Below are positions 1-11,730 of a stretch of DNA of 64,000 nucleotides, piece by piece; positions within the stretch are counted from its first letter, which is position 1; every line of letters starts with the position of its first letter. The stretch comes from Devosia lucknowensis (lineage in GTDB: Bacteria > Pseudomonadota > Alphaproteobacteria > Rhizobiales > Devosiaceae), in assembly GCF_900177655.1 (NCBI RefSeq), contig NZ_FXWK01000002.1:558001-622000 (forward strand), written 5' to 3'. Under the pieces are notes generated by a model that ran no database searches, was not told the origin of the DNA, and saw only the letters and a list, made by a program, of their open reading frames with translations. A program made the position numbers and the translations under genes.

Positions 1-1
1 G

Positions 2-613
2 ATCGACGTCGATGGCCAGTCGGTGGCCGGGAAGCTCAGCAAGGCCCATCATCGCAAGATCCAGATGGTGTTCCAGGATCCCTATGGCTCGCTGCACCCC
101 AAGAAGACGGTCAATTCGACCCTCACCGCGCCGCTGAAGATCCATGGCATCGGCGATATCGACCGCCGCATCAGCCAGGTGCTGACCCAGGTCGGCCTGC
201 CGCTGACGGCGCGGTTCCGCTATCCGCATCAGCTTTCGGGCGGCCAGCGGCAGCGCGTCGCCATTGCCCGGGCGCTGATCCTCGAGCCCAGCGTGCTCCT
301 GCTCGATGAGCCGACCTCGGCGCTCGACGTGTCGGTGCAGGCGGAAATCCTCAATCTCCTCGCCGACGTGCGCCAGGAGCGGAACCTCACCTATATCATG
401 GTCAGCCATGACCTGGCGGTGATCGCCCATCTGTGCGATCGCGTCGCCGTCATGCAGCAGGGCGGAATCGAGGAAGTTCTGGGCGTCGAAACCCTGCTCT
501 CGGGTGAGGCCAGCACCGATTATACGCGCACGCTGTTCGAGGCCAGCCGCCGCTATGACCGTTCGATGGCCTCCAGTCTCGCCAGGGGCGCGACGGCGCC
601 GGCCACGGCCTGA
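2..613 (+). CDS. Opp/Dpp-family ABC transporter ATP-binding protein (3' part)
   Basis: This is the carboxy-terminal part of a peptide/oligosaccharide-type ABC ATPase; the start and the Walker A motif lie before the window. The frame is open from base 2, so the Met at base 23 is internal. Visible motifs in order are the Q-loop region (VFQDPYGSLHPKK), the ABC signature LSGGQRQR, Walker B LLLDEPTSALDVS and the switch histidine in VSHDLAV. The Q-loop context and the tail after the ATPase core are typical of DppF/OppF subunits, which energise inner-membrane import. The next gene starts about 14 bases later, so this looks like the end of a transporter part of one operon with the catabolic genes behind it. 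The substrate is not shown by the sequence; a uronate-containing oligomer is an inference from the neighbours. Confidence 0.93.
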   Translation: MDVDGQSVAGKLSKAHHRKIQMVFQDPYGSLHPKKTVNSTLTAPLKIHGIGDIDRRISQVLTQVGLPLTARFRYPHQLSGGQRQRVAIARALILEPSVLLLDEPTSALDVSVQAEILNLLADVRQERNLTYIMVSHDLAVIAHLCDRVAVMQQGGIEEVLGVETLLSGEASTDYTRTLFEASRRYDRSMASSLARGATAPATA

Positions 614-627
614 ACGGGAGGTTGAGC

Positions 628-1686
628 ATGACCGAGAACCGCTTTGCGGCGGCGGAGCTTGTCGCTTTTGCCCGAAATGCCCTCATAGCCGGCGGCCTCG
701 GCACCGCGTTTGCGGAAACCACGGCAGATGTGCTGGTCGAGGGCGACCTCATGGGCCACACCACCCACGGGCTGGCCTTGCTGCCTGCCTATCTCGCGGC
801 GCTTGAAAATGGTGGCATGGCGCGCGAGGGCAGTTTCGATGTGCTGCGCGACAAGCAGGCGACCGCGCTTTGGGATGGTCGCTTCCTGCCCGGCCCGTGG
901 CTGATTACGCAGGGCTTCGCCCTCGGCGTCGAGCGCGCCAGAACCTTCGGCACGTTCACGCTCAGCATCCGCCGCAGCCACCATACCGCCAGCCTCGTCG
1001 CCTATCTGAAGGCCGTCACCGATGCGGGACTGATGGGCATCCTCTCGGTCTCCGATCCCACCGAGCGCTGCGTCGCGCCGGCGGGTGGTCGCGCCCCGCT
1101 CCATTCCACCAATCCGATCGCCTTTGGCCTCCCGACCGAGGAGGCGCCGATCCTCGTCGATATTTCAACCTCCTCCACAACCAATGGCCTGGTGAAGCGC
1201 CTGTTCGCATCAGGCGGTCAGCTGCCGCATGATTGGCTGGTGTCGGCCGAAGGAGAGGCCAGCGCCGATCCAGGGGTGCGATTCACCGATCCGCCCGGCG
1301 CCGTGCTGCCACTGGGCGGCATGGACAATGGCCACAAGGGTTTTGGTCTGGGTATTCTGGCCGAGGCGCTGACCCACGGGCTCTCGGGTCATGGCCGCGT
1401 GATCGAGCCCCGGGGCTGGCAGGCCAATGTATTCATCCAGGTGCTCGACCCCGAATTCTTCGCCGGCGCCGACGTGCTGCGGCGCGAGCTCAGCCACTTT
1501 GCGGACACCGCCCATGCGGTGCCGCCGATCGATCCTGCGCGCCCGGTGCGCCTGCCCGGCGAGCGCGGACTGGCCCTGCGCGAGACGCAGTTGCGTGAGG
1601 GCATGGTGTTATCGCCGGCGATCGTCGAGGGCCTTGCGCCCTGGGCCGAGAAATACGGCCTCCCGCTCTCGGGGCTGCGGGCATGA
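628..1686 (+). CDS. Malate/L-lactate/ureidoglycolate dehydrogenase (LDH2) family oxidoreductase
   Basis: NAD(P)-dependent 2-hydroxyacid dehydrogenase of the LDH2 family (malate, ureidoglycolate and diketogulonate reductase group), 352 residues, a normal family length. Family landmarks are visible: an early GDLMGHTTHG segment, the RRSHHTAS stretch that holds the usual catalytic histidine, STNPIAFGLPT, and GHKGFGLGILAEAL near the cofactor site. The ATG at 628 is preferred over an in-frame TTG at 622 because the GGGAGG ribosome site (616-621) is well spaced only for the ATG. The stop overlaps the next start (ATGA). In this setting it may oxidise or reduce a hydroxy acid arising from aldarate or uronate breakdown, but the exact substrate cannot be read from the sequence. 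Confidence 0.88.
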   Translation: MTENRFAAAELVAFARNALIAGGLGTAFAETTADVLVEGDLMGHTTHGLALLPAYLAALENGGMAREGSFDVLRDKQATALWDGRFLPGPWLITQGFALGVERARTFGTFTLSIRRSHHTASLVAYLKAVTDAGLMGILSVSDPTERCVAPAGGRAPLHSTNPIAFGLPTEEAPILVDISTSSTTNGLVKRLFASGGQLPHDWLVSAEGEASADPGVRFTDPPGAVLPLGGMDNGHKGFGLGILAEALTHGLSGHGRVIEPRGWQANVFIQVLDPEFFAGADVLRRELSHFADTAHAVPPIDPARPVRLPGERGLALRETQLREGMVLSPAIVEGLAPWAEKYGLPLSGLRA

Positions 1687-2522
1687 GCTGGGACGACGAC
1701 CACTTTCTCGACCTCGATGGCGTGCGTATCCATTACAAGGATGCCGGCGGGAGGGGCGAACCGGTCCTCTTCATCCACGGCTATACCGCCAGCATCGGCG
1801 GGCAATGGGGCCGGCCGGGTCTGATCGCCGGCATCCGCGAGCGCGGCTGGCGGACGATCGCGTTCGACCTGCGCGGCCACGGCATGAGCGACCGGCCACA
1901 TGATGGCGCTGCCTATGCCGGTGAGCGCATGGCGCGCGACATCGAAGCACTGCTCGACCATCTCGACATCCAGCGCGCTCATCTCGTGGGCTACTCACTC
2001 GGCGCGCATATCCTCGTCCATGGCCTCACGCTCTTTCCCGAACGCGCCGCCACGGTGTGTCTGGGCGGCGCCGCCGGGCGCTGGAACTGGACCGAGGCCG
2101 AAACCCTCGCCGTGATGGACGAAGCCGACGAGCTCGAGACCGGCAGTATCGGCAAGCATATCCTGCGGCTCTGGCCGCCGGGCAAGCCGAGGCCCACGGA
2201 CGAAGAGCTCCGTGCGCTTTCGGACAGGAAGCTCGAGGGCATGGATGCGCGCGCGCTTGCCGCCATCAAGCGCGCGATGCCGGATCACCAGGTCAGCGTT
2301 CAGCAGATGCAGGCGTTGAAAATGCCAATCCTGGCGGTGGTGGGCACGGGCGATGGCCAGCTCGAGGCCATGCGTCAGCTCGCCGGTTTTCATCCGGGCG
2401 TCACCCTGGTTGAGGTGCCCGGCGCCGGTCATGGCGATTGCCCCGGCAAGCCTGAATATCTCGACGCGCTCAGCGCTTTCCTCACCCAACACGCCGGCAC
2501 GTCAGCAGACGTTCCTCGCTGA
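1683..2522 (+). CDS. Alpha/beta hydrolase
   Basis: Alpha/beta-hydrolase fold protein of 279 residues. The oxyanion-loop segment FIHGYTAS, the FDLRGHGMSD motif (about residues 61-70), the nucleophile elbow GYSLGAH with Ser105, and the late GAGHGDCPG histidine (about residue 258) are all present, so a Ser-His-acid triad is intact. No signal peptide is seen, so it is cytoplasmic. It overlaps the upstream dehydrogenase by four bases and is 11 bases before the uronate dehydrogenase-like gene, which places it firmly in the operon. Hydrolysis of a lactone or ester intermediate of sugar-acid catabolism is a reasonable guess; enol-lactonases share this architecture. Substrate unassigned. Confidence 0.88.
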   Translation: MSWDDDHFLDLDGVRIHYKDAGGRGEPVLFIHGYTASIGGQWGRPGLIAGIRERGWRTIAFDLRGHGMSDRPHDGAAYAGERMARDIEALLDHLDIQRAHLVGYSLGAHILVHGLTLFPERAATVCLGGAAGRWNWTEAETLAVMDEADELETGSIGKHILRLWPPGKPRPTDEELRALSDRKLEGMDARALAAIKRAMPDHQVSVQQMQALKMPILAVVGTGDGQLEAMRQLAGFHPGVTLVEVPGAGHGDCPGKPEYLDALSAFLTQHAGTSADVPR

Positions 2523-2533
2523 AAGGATTTCCC

Positions 2534-3346
2534 ATGCGCCGCATTCTTCTCACCGGCGCAGCCGGCGGCATCGGTTCGATGCTGCGGGAAAACCTGCTGC
2601 GGGAAGGCGAAGTCCTCAGGCTCTGCGATATCGCGCCAATGACCGCGCATGACGGGGACGAGGTGGTGATGGGCGATCTCGCCGATGCAGACTTTGCCAT
2701 GGATGTCTGCCGCGATGTCGACGCCATCGTGCACATGGCCGGCCAGGCCAAGGAAGGCCCTTGGGAAAAGCTCGTCGGGCCCAATCTGATCGCGACAACC
2801 AATCTCTGGGAGGCGGCGCGCGTCAATGGCGTCGAGCGCGTGGTCTTCGGCAGCTCCAACCACGTGGTCGGCATGTATCCGGTCGGCCTGGAGCTCGATC
2901 CTTCCGACATTACGCGCCCCGATTCCCGCTATGGCGCGACGAAGGTTTTCGCCGAGGCGGTCGCGAGCCTTTATGCTGACAAATACGGCATAAAGAGCTT
3001 CCTCGTGCGCATCGGCACCTTTGCCGAGAAGCCCGAGAATATCCGGGCGCTCTCGACCTGGATTTCCCCCCGTGACCTGGCCGCGATCGTTCGTCTGGGG
3101 CTCGACGCCGACTATCACTGCGAAACCGTGTTCGGCGTTTCGCGCAACACGCGCGCCTGGTGCGACAACAGCCGCGCCTTCGCCCTTGGCTATGACCCAC
3201 AGGACAATGCCGAGGATTATCTGGCCCAGGTCGATCCCAATGCGGGGCCGCAGGGACCGGTGGCCTCGAGCCTGCAGGGTGGCGGATCCGCGGCAAAGGA
3301 ATTCAGCGGCGATATCGATCTGTTGCGCAGAAGGGTTCGGCCGTGA
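2534..3346 (+). CDS. udh: Uronate dehydrogenase-like SDR (NAD-dependent)
   Basis: Extended-type short-chain dehydrogenase of 270 residues that resembles the uronate dehydrogenase of Agrobacterium as I remember it. The nucleotide-binding TGAAGGIG is at residues 7-14. FGSSNH near residue 105-110 supplies the catalytic serine and YGATK supplies Tyr133 and Lys137. The later segments RIGTF, LSTWISPRD and WCDNS also follow the Udh pattern. Udh oxidises D-galacturonate or D-glucuronate at C1 to the aldaro-1,5-lactone using NAD+. The downstream lactone isomerase and cycloisomerase genes of the same pathway lie a few kilobases away on the other strand, which supports the call. Start ATG at 2534 has a GAAAGGA ribosome site. 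A sugar epimerase is the main alternative. Confidence 0.85.
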   Translation: MRRILLTGAAGGIGSMLRENLLREGEVLRLCDIAPMTAHDGDEVVMGDLADADFAMDVCRDVDAIVHMAGQAKEGPWEKLVGPNLIATTNLWEAARVNGVERVVFGSSNHVVGMYPVGLELDPSDITRPDSRYGATKVFAEAVASLYADKYGIKSFLVRIGTFAEKPENIRALSTWISPRDLAAIVRLGLDADYHCETVFGVSRNTRAWCDNSRAFALGYDPQDNAEDYLAQVDPNAGPQGPVASSLQGGGSAAKEFSGDIDLLRRRVRP

Positions 3347-4323
3347 CCGGCTTGCTCCTTCTCACCTGCAATTCGCGCAGCGCCACCGTCTCGGTCCACG
3401 CATATGACACCGCGCGAGGGCAGGTGAGGCATCTGCGCGACGTGCCCCTGCCGGTTTCATCAGGCGAGACCAATGCCGCGCCCATGACGCTCGGCGCCGG
3501 TGGGACCAGGGTCTACCTCGCCTGGCGCGGCGCTGAGAAACGGCTTTTCGCTTTCGCCCTTGATCGAAAAACAGGCGCGCTGATCCTCCTGCAGGACCAT
3601 GCGATCGGCGTCGACGTCTGCTTCCTCCATGCGCCCGGCGACGGCACCCGCCTGCTCGCCGCAAGTGGCGATACGGTTCAGGAATTTCTGCTCGATCGGG
3701 AGGGCCGTGTCGCCCAGACCATGACGCCGCTGCCGCTCGGCCCCATGGCGCATTGCGCGATCGCCGACAGTCTGGGCCGCATCTATGCAACGGCCTGTCG
3801 CGGCGATCTTGTGCGCAGCTTTACCGTCGACAGCGGGCTGGTTCACGTCGAGGACATTCCGCAGCCAGCCGGCAGCGGACCGCGACATCTCTGCCTCTCG
3901 CCCGATGGCACGAGCCTCTATCTGGTTACGCAGGAGAGTGGTGAAGTCGTGGTGTTCTCGACCACGGGCGGACTGCGGGAGATACAGCGCCTCGTCATGG
4001 TCGAAGGCGCCGCCGCTCCCATGGGCGGCGATATCGGTGTGACGCCGGATGGACGGTTCGTCTACGCCACCGAACGCAGCACCAATCAGGTCGTGGGCTT
4101 TGCCGTCGACGATGGTCGGCTGCGGCGGATCGGGGCGGCGCCGGTGGCGGACTATCCGCGGGCCCTCGGTATCGGTGGCGGCGGCGCGTTCCTCGTGGTC
4201 CTGGGCTTTCGCGGACACAGGGCCGATATCTTCGGTATCGCCGAAAACGGGTCTCTCACCCCCATCGCGGATTACGAGACAGGCGAACGGCCGAGCTGGG
4301 TGCTGGCCGTGGATGCAGCGTGA
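3343..4323 (+). CDS. Beta-propeller lactonase (YbhE/6-phosphogluconolactonase-like)
   Basis: Protein of 326 residues built of repeated beta-strand blades, with recurring segments such as RHLCLSPDGTSLYLVTQESGEVVVF and VTPDGRFVYATERSTNQVVGF seen as phased D-G-x-x-x-Y-V repeats. This matches the seven-bladed lactonase family that includes E. coli YbhE/Pgl and cytosolic cis,cis-muconate cycloisomerase relatives. No signal peptide is apparent. The GTG start overlaps the stop of the udh-like gene (GTGA), so translation is probably coupled. In this operon a role in hydrolysing an aldarolactone to the open aldarate is plausible and would form a second exit from the Udh product; that function is inferred from position only. 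Confidence 0.82.
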   Translation: MTGLLLLTCNSRSATVSVHAYDTARGQVRHLRDVPLPVSSGETNAAPMTLGAGGTRVYLAWRGAEKRLFAFALDRKTGALILLQDHAIGVDVCFLHAPGDGTRLLAASGDTVQEFLLDREGRVAQTMTPLPLGPMAHCAIADSLGRIYATACRGDLVRSFTVDSGLVHVEDIPQPAGSGPRHLCLSPDGTSLYLVTQESGEVVVFSTTGGLREIQRLVMVEGAAAPMGGDIGVTPDGRFVYATERSTNQVVGFAVDDGRLRRIGAAPVADYPRALGIGGGGAFLVVLGFRGHRADIFGIAENGSLTPIADYETGERPSWVLAVDAA

Positions 4324-5687
4324 GCGTGCCCGGGCCCGGTCGGGCCCTGCTGCTGGTTTTGGCCGTCGGCATGTTCATGGAACAGATGGACGCCTCCGCA
4401 CTGGCGACCGTGTTGCCGGCCATTGCCGTGGACTTCGGCATCGAACCCATGCCGCTCAAGCTGGCGCTGACGGCCTATATCGTGGCCGTTGCCATGTTCA
4501 TCCCGATCACCGGGTGGCTGGCCGATCGTTTCGGAGCGCGGCGAGTCTTCATCCTGTCCATCTGCGCCTTCATGGGTGGGTCGCTGCTCTGCGCGCTGTC
4601 GCAGGATCTCGTGACCTTCGTTGTCGCACGGTTCCTGCAAGGCACCGGAGCGGCGGCCATGTCGCCGGTGGCGCGTCTCATCATCGTGCGCAGCGTGCCG
4701 CGGGAACATCTCGTCGGCGCCATATCGCGCTGGGCGCTGCCGGCCATGATCGCACCCGTCGTCGGCCCGCTGGTGGGTGGATTTCTGGCCACCTATGCCT
4801 CCTGGCACTGGATTTTCTGGATCAACCTGCCCATCGGCTTTGCCGGCATCGTGGCAGCACGGCTGGTCATCCCCGACATGAAGGCGGAGGACGTGCCAAA
4901 GCTCGATGCTGGAGGCTTCTCTCTGCTCGCCCTGTGCTTTCCCATGCTGATCTTCGGCATGTCGGTCCTGAGCCTGCCGCTGGTGCCGGCATGGCTGGGG
5001 CCGGGCCTGATCGTGGGAGGGCTGCTGCTCGGCTGGACCTATATCTGGCGGGCCGGGAAAGTAGCGAGACCTCTGCTCGATACCAGCCTCTTCAGGGATC
5101 TTTCCTTCCGGGTCGCCAGCATCGGCAGTGCCGTCTTCCGGTTCTCGACCGGTGCCACGCACTTTCTCATCCCCCTGATGCTGCAACTGGGTTTCGGGCT
5201 GTCGCCGCTGCAATCGGGGCTGCTCACCTTCGCCGGGGCCATCGGGGCCGCCTCGTCCAAGCTGTTCATCTCGAAGGTGTTCCATCTCTTCGGCTATGCC
5301 GGTGTGCTGTGGGTGACGGCATGGCTGGCGGCGGCACTGCAAGGGGGAATGGGCTTTCTGCAGCCGGGCGTGGAGCCGCTGGTCGTCGTCGCCTTCATGG
5401 CGGCAGGCGGGCTGGTGCGGGCAACCTTCTTCTCGGGCATCCAGGCACTGGGCTACGCGACGCTGCCCAACGACCGCGCCGCTGATGTGTCGATCCTCGC
5501 CACCGTGAACAACCAGCTTTCGGTCGCCGGCGGTATCGCCGCGGCCGGCATGGTGCTCGAAATCTGGGGCGGTCAAAGTCCTGGCCTGGCTGATCTGCAA
5601 CTGGCGCTGATCGTCCTTGGCGGCGTCGGCGCACTGGCGGCGCTGGCCCTGATCGGCCTGCCCAAAACACTCGGGCGCCTGCGTTAG
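4320..5687 (+). CDS. MFS transporter, DHA2 (EmrB/QacA-like) family
   Basis: Inner-membrane major facilitator protein of 455 residues with a hydrophobic profile suggesting about 14 helices. Motif A is clear (GWLADRFGARRVF, after the second helix), and the first helix carries the acidic MDASALATVLPAI segment typical of DHA2 drug:proton antiporters. The GTG start overlaps the previous stop (GTGA), making it the last gene of the forward operon; the convergent gli gene ends 37 bases further on. Family members are usually exporters. Here it may export a toxic or excess sugar-acid intermediate or act as an uptake system; the sequence does not decide. Confidence 0.87.
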   Translation: MSVPGPGRALLLVLAVGMFMEQMDASALATVLPAIAVDFGIEPMPLKLALTAYIVAVAMFIPITGWLADRFGARRVFILSICAFMGGSLLCALSQDLVTFVVARFLQGTGAAAMSPVARLIIVRSVPREHLVGAISRWALPAMIAPVVGPLVGGFLATYASWHWIFWINLPIGFAGIVAARLVIPDMKAEDVPKLDAGGFSLLALCFPMLIFGMSVLSLPLVPAWLGPGLIVGGLLLGWTYIWRAGKVARPLLDTSLFRDLSFRVASIGSAVFRFSTGATHFLIPLMLQLGFGLSPLQSGLLTFAGAIGAASSKLFISKVFHLFGYAGVLWVTAWLAAALQGGMGFLQPGVEPLVVVAFMAAGGLVRATFFSGIQALGYATLPNDRAADVSILATVNNQLSVAGGIAAAGMVLEIWGGQSPGLADLQLALIVLGGVGALAALALIGLPKTLGRLR

Positions 5688-5724
5688 CAAGCGCCCGGCA
5701 TCGGTGCGACGTGTGAGCGGCCTG

Positions 5725-6591
5725 TCAGCGCTGCGAAAAGCCGAACAGCGCTTCCGGATTGTCGACGAGAGCAAGGTGGCGGTTGGCCTCGCTCGAGAAC
5801 CACGAGAGCACCGTGTCGGTGAGCGCAGCGTCACCGGGATAGTCGGCGGTGGTCCTGGCGCCGTTGTGCGGCCAGTTGGTGCCCCAGACAATGCGTTCGG
5901 GGGCGTAGTCGGCGATGACCCGTGCAATGGCGGCGATGTCGGAGAAGTCAGGTCCGCCGACGCGGCTTGATTCATAGCAGCCGGCAAACTTGAACCAGCA
6001 CTGGCCACCATCGATGAGGCGTTTGACCGTATCGACCTGCGGGCCATCTGGCGTGGCGCCGGAAAAGAACTTGCCGTGATGGTCGAGGATCCAGCGCGAT
6101 TTGAGGCCGGCGAGGCGTTGTTCCTGGTCATGAATATGCGAGCCATCGAACTGCACGGCCATCATCCAACCGAAGGCTGCGGCGCGCGCATCGACCGCTT
6201 CCAGTTCGGCGAGGCCGACGGCGCCGCCGGGCAGATCCATGATGCGGGCGCCCACGACACCGGCTTCGGACAGCCGGGTCATTTCGACATCGGGCGTGTC
6301 GCCGGTAATGACGGCAACACCGCGGGCGGCGTCGCCCATTTCCGCGAGGCAGGCGAGGAGGCAGCTATTGTCGCGCTGGTGGGCATTGCCCTGGGTGACG
6401 ATCACGCCGTCAATGCCGAGCCAGTCCATCACCTGGCGGTAGTCGTCGGGGGTCGGCAGCGGGTCGAGCGGCAGGCCCGGCCCGCCCGGCAGCGCTGGAT
6501 AGCCTGGCAGGTACATATGCATCTGCGTGTCGATCGTGCCCCTGGGCAGGGCGATGGCAGGCTTGCGGCCGGTGTAGGTGCGCTCGATCAT
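5725..6591 (-). CDS. gli: D-galactarolactone isomerase
   Basis: Amidohydrolase-superfamily protein (COG3618-type) of 288 residues. It resembles the galactarolactone isomerase of Agrobacterium as I recall it over long shared stretches: VDTQMHMYLPGYPALPG-like start region (here IDTQMHMYLPGY), TQGNAHQRDN, GARIMDLPGGAVGL, MAVQFDG, LDHHGKFF and IVWGTNWPHN. Gli converts D-galactaro-1,5-lactone, the product of uronate dehydrogenase, into the 1,4-lactone that the next enzyme needs. It is the last gene of the minus-strand operon kdgD-gci-gli and starts five bases after gci. The aligned neighbours make a generic 2-pyrone-dicarboxylate hydrolase annotation unlikely. Confidence 0.9.
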   Translation of the reverse strand: MIERTYTGRKPAIALPRGTIDTQMHMYLPGYPALPGGPGLPLDPLPTPDDYRQVMDWLGIDGVIVTQGNAHQRDNSCLLACLAEMGDAARGVAVITGDTPDVEMTRLSEAGVVGARIMDLPGGAVGLAELEAVDARAAAFGWMMAVQFDGSHIHDQEQRLAGLKSRWILDHHGKFFSGATPDGPQVDTVKRLIDGGQCWFKFAGCYESSRVGGPDFSDIAAIARVIADYAPERIVWGTNWPHNGARTTADYPGDAALTDTVLSWFSSEANRHLALVDNPEALFGFSQR

Positions 6592-6596
6592 GGGGA

Positions 6597-9449
<2,853 letters not shown>

Positions 9450-9482
9450 CTCGATTGCGGGCCAAAACTGGTTGTCACGTTA

Positions 9483-9494
9483 ACTTGTATGATT
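9483..9494. promoter_or_regulatory. Candidate GntR operator upstream of gntR
   Basis: Second copy of the ACNTGTATGATW motif (here AACTTGTATGAT spans 9482-9493, core TGTATGAT 9486-9493), about 35 bases before the gntR start. Its position is compatible with autoregulation. Confidence 0.5.
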
Positions 9495-9846
9495 GATTGC
9501 CGCAATGGCGCGGAGATTTGTCGTAAAGGTTGGGTGTGGACAGCGGCGGCGTAAGACACTTCGCACATTCCATGGTCTTTGCCTCTCGTCACACCCCCCG
9601 ACTGCAAGAGAGCGATAGAGCGAAGAAGGTCGGCAAGATCTGCATTTCGGCCGATGTCAGACATCTGTTGCGGCGCAACCATTACACGGAGCACAAGACG
9701 CCGCCGACAGCCACCACTTCACGCGCTCGAGGTTTCCGCCAGCCACACCGCTGTAGCAGCCAAAGGCATCGATCTGCGCCGTGACCACCCCTTATCCATT
9801 GATATCACACAGCTTTACATCGTCATAGAATTTCTGCGCAGACAAA

Positions 9847-9875
9847 TTGCTATTTCAAAACACTCCCATTATGTT
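9847..9875 (+). promoter_or_regulatory. Possible promoter of the Opp-type binding protein
   Basis: TTGCTA (9847-9852) and TATGTT (9870-9875) are separated by 17 bases. The third copy of the operator motif lies about 20 bases downstream, where a bound repressor would block early transcription. Confidence 0.4.
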
Positions 9876-9893
9876 GTCAGACGTATCGAGATT

Positions 9894-9905
9894 AAATCAT
9901 ACATG
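9894..9905. promoter_or_regulatory. Candidate GntR operator upstream of the binding-protein gene
   Basis: Third copy of the motif, on the opposite strand: ATCATACA at 9896-9903, read in reverse as ACATGTATGATT. It sits between the possible -10 box and the GGAGGAG ribosome site (9909-9915). Confidence 0.55.
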
Positions 9906-9918
9906 TTCGGAGGAGCAC

Positions 9919-11529
9919 ATGTTATCCAATTTCAAGCGGACGCTGTTGGCGGGCTGCGTGGGCGTCATGCTCGCTGCCGGACCGACGCTCAGCCTCGCCG
10001 AGACGCCGGCCGACCAGCTCGTTGTCGGCCTGAGCCTGTCCAATATCCTGTCGCTCGATCCGGCCGCCATGTCCGGGCGCGAGTCCATGGAAATCAACGC
10101 CAATATCTATGATCGCCTCATCGAACCCGATGTGACCGATCCGGCCGTGTTCCATCCGCGTCTCGCCGAAAGCTTCGAGATCGCCGAGGATCGCGGCAGC
10201 GTCACCTTCCACCTGCGCCAGGATGCGGTCTTCCACTCCGGCAATCCGGTTACCGCGCATGACTTCGTCTGGTCGATGACCCGCGCCTTCGAGCTGGGCA
10301 TCGGTGGCTCCAACATCCGCGTCTTTGGCTATAACGAAGACAATATCGCGGAAATGGTGACGGCGCCTGACGATTACACCGTCGTAATGAAGCTTCCCAA
10401 GCCCAACGATCCGACGCTGATCCTGGCCGCCGTGGCCGGTCAGGGCGTGGCCATGGTCATCGATTCCAAGCTCGCCATGGAAAACGCCAAGGATAACGAC
10501 TTCGGCCAGGGCTGGCTCACGACCAACAGCGCGGGTTCGGGTCCCTACCGCCTCGACCGCTGGCTGGCCAACGATATCGTGCTGCTGCAGCGCGTCGAGG
10601 GCAGCTGGGGCGAGCAACCGGCAATGACCCGCCTGATTTACCGCCACATGCCTGAATCGCAGACCAAGCGTCTGGCGCTGGAAGCTGGCGATATCGACAT
10701 CGCCTGGGGCATGTCAGTGGCCGACGTCACGGCGCTGCAGAGCAATGACGCTCTCGAGATCGCCGAAGTCACCAGCGGCAACATGTACTATCTGATGTCA
10801 TCGATGGCCGAGGAGAAGTTCCAGGACCCGCGCGTGCGCGAAGCCCTGCGCTATCTCATCGACTATGAAGGCATTGCCGAAACCATCCTGCCCTACTACG
10901 CGCGCCTGCATCAGCGGCCGCTGGGCAAGGGGCTCGATGGCTCGCTGCCCGATACCGGCTACAGCCTCGATCCGGAAAAGGCCAAGGCGCTGCTGGCCGA
11001 AGCGGGCTATCCTGCTGGCATGGACGTCACGCTGCGCGTCCTGGCCGAGTCCCCGTTCATCAATATCGCCACGGCAATCCAGGCCACGCTGGCCCAGGGC
11101 GGCATCCGTGCCGAGCTGATCACCGGCAATTCGGACCAGATCTACGGCGCGGCGCGCGAGCGCAAGTTCGAGCTGCTCGTCGGCCGCGGCGGCGATCGCA
11201 CCGGCACCCATCCCTACACGAGCCTGCTTTCGCTGGTGTACAATCCGGATAATTCGGACGAAGCCAAGCTTTTCACGCTGCAATCCTGGCGCGCCTCGTT
11301 CCAGAGCGAGGAGATCAACACCCTGCTCGATGGCGCCCTGCTTGAAGGCGATGCCGACAAGCGCCGCGAAATGTACGAGCAGATCCAGGAAATCTGGGAA
11401 GAGCAGGTGGGGCCGCTCCAGGTCATGGCCCAGGGTCTCGACGCCGTGGTCTATCAGGACGACGTGGTGAACTACGTGCCGCACGTCTACCAGACCACCA
11501 TCTACCGCGACGTCACCAAGAACCGCTGA
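9919..11529 (+). CDS. Opp/Dpp-type ABC transporter substrate-binding protein
   Basis: Periplasmic solute-binding protein of 536 residues (SBP family 5). The start ATG at 9919 has a strong GGAGGAG site; an earlier in-frame ATG at 9847 would add a leader without signal character. Residues 1-24 form a Sec signal peptide (KRTLLAGCVGVMLAAGPTLSLA, cut before ETP). Typical family segments include YDRLIEPD, VTFHLRQDAVFHSGNPVTAHDFVWSMTR, and the aligned YAL-type lobe (REALRYLIDYEGI). No permease follows; a terminator-like stretch does. It may be the cognate receptor of the transporter whose ATPase ends at base 613. Members of this class also bind oligosaccharides, for example alpha-galactosides in Sinorhizobium. 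The operator upstream ties it to the uronate cluster. Confidence 0.9.
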   Translation: MLSNFKRTLLAGCVGVMLAAGPTLSLAETPADQLVVGLSLSNILSLDPAAMSGRESMEINANIYDRLIEPDVTDPAVFHPRLAESFEIAEDRGSVTFHLRQDAVFHSGNPVTAHDFVWSMTRAFELGIGGSNIRVFGYNEDNIAEMVTAPDDYTVVMKLPKPNDPTLILAAVAGQGVAMVIDSKLAMENAKDNDFGQGWLTTNSAGSGPYRLDRWLANDIVLLQRVEGSWGEQPAMTRLIYRHMPESQTKRLALEAGDIDIAWGMSVADVTALQSNDALEIAEVTSGNMYYLMSSMAEEKFQDPRVREALRYLIDYEGIAETILPYYARLHQRPLGKGLDGSLPDTGYSLDPEKAKALLAEAGYPAGMDVTLRVLAESPFINIATAIQATLAQGGIRAELITGNSDQIYGAARERKFELLVGRGGDRTGTHPYTSLLSLVYNPDNSDEAKLFTLQSWRASFQSEEINTLLDGALLEGDADKRREMYEQIQEIWEEQVGPLQVMAQGLDAVVYQDDVVNYVPHVYQTTIYRDVTKNR

Positions 11530-11535
11530 CGACAC

Positions 11536-11565
11536 CGACCGGCGGGGCAACAGCTTCGCCGGTCG
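11536..11565 (+). other. Hairpin after the binding-protein gene
   Basis: CGACCGGCG (11536-11544) and CGCCGGTCG (11557-11565) form a perfect 9-bp stem six bases after the stop codon. There is no T-run, so it is more likely an mRNA 3'-end stabiliser or a partial terminator. Confidence 0.5.
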
Positions 11566-11730
11566 CTTCCGACGGGTACCAGGCTCCGAACATCGGGGGA
11601 TGTGTGGGCTGACCTCCAACATGGTCGAGCACCCGCAGCGAAACGCGGAAGGGACACCGGTCCGCGGTGGACGCCTAATCGTCGTTGCGCCAGATCAAGA
11701 TCTGCCCGCTCGAGCAGAAGCCGCCGCCAA

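Larger units (their letters stand above)
9450..9918. other. Intergenic region between divergent gntR and binding-protein gene
   Basis: 469 bases without a convincing gene. Open frames here have no recognisable protein. It holds the two candidate operators described separately and a possible promoter for the binding protein. The middle part (about 9530-9780) shows nothing that I recognise. Confidence 0.6.

Noticed and set aside
4272..6146. A 624-codon minus-strand frame across the MFS and gli genes
   Set aside because: It is composition-driven (Arg/Gln/His/Pro/Gly-rich), crosses two well-supported genes on different strands and has no recognisable domain.
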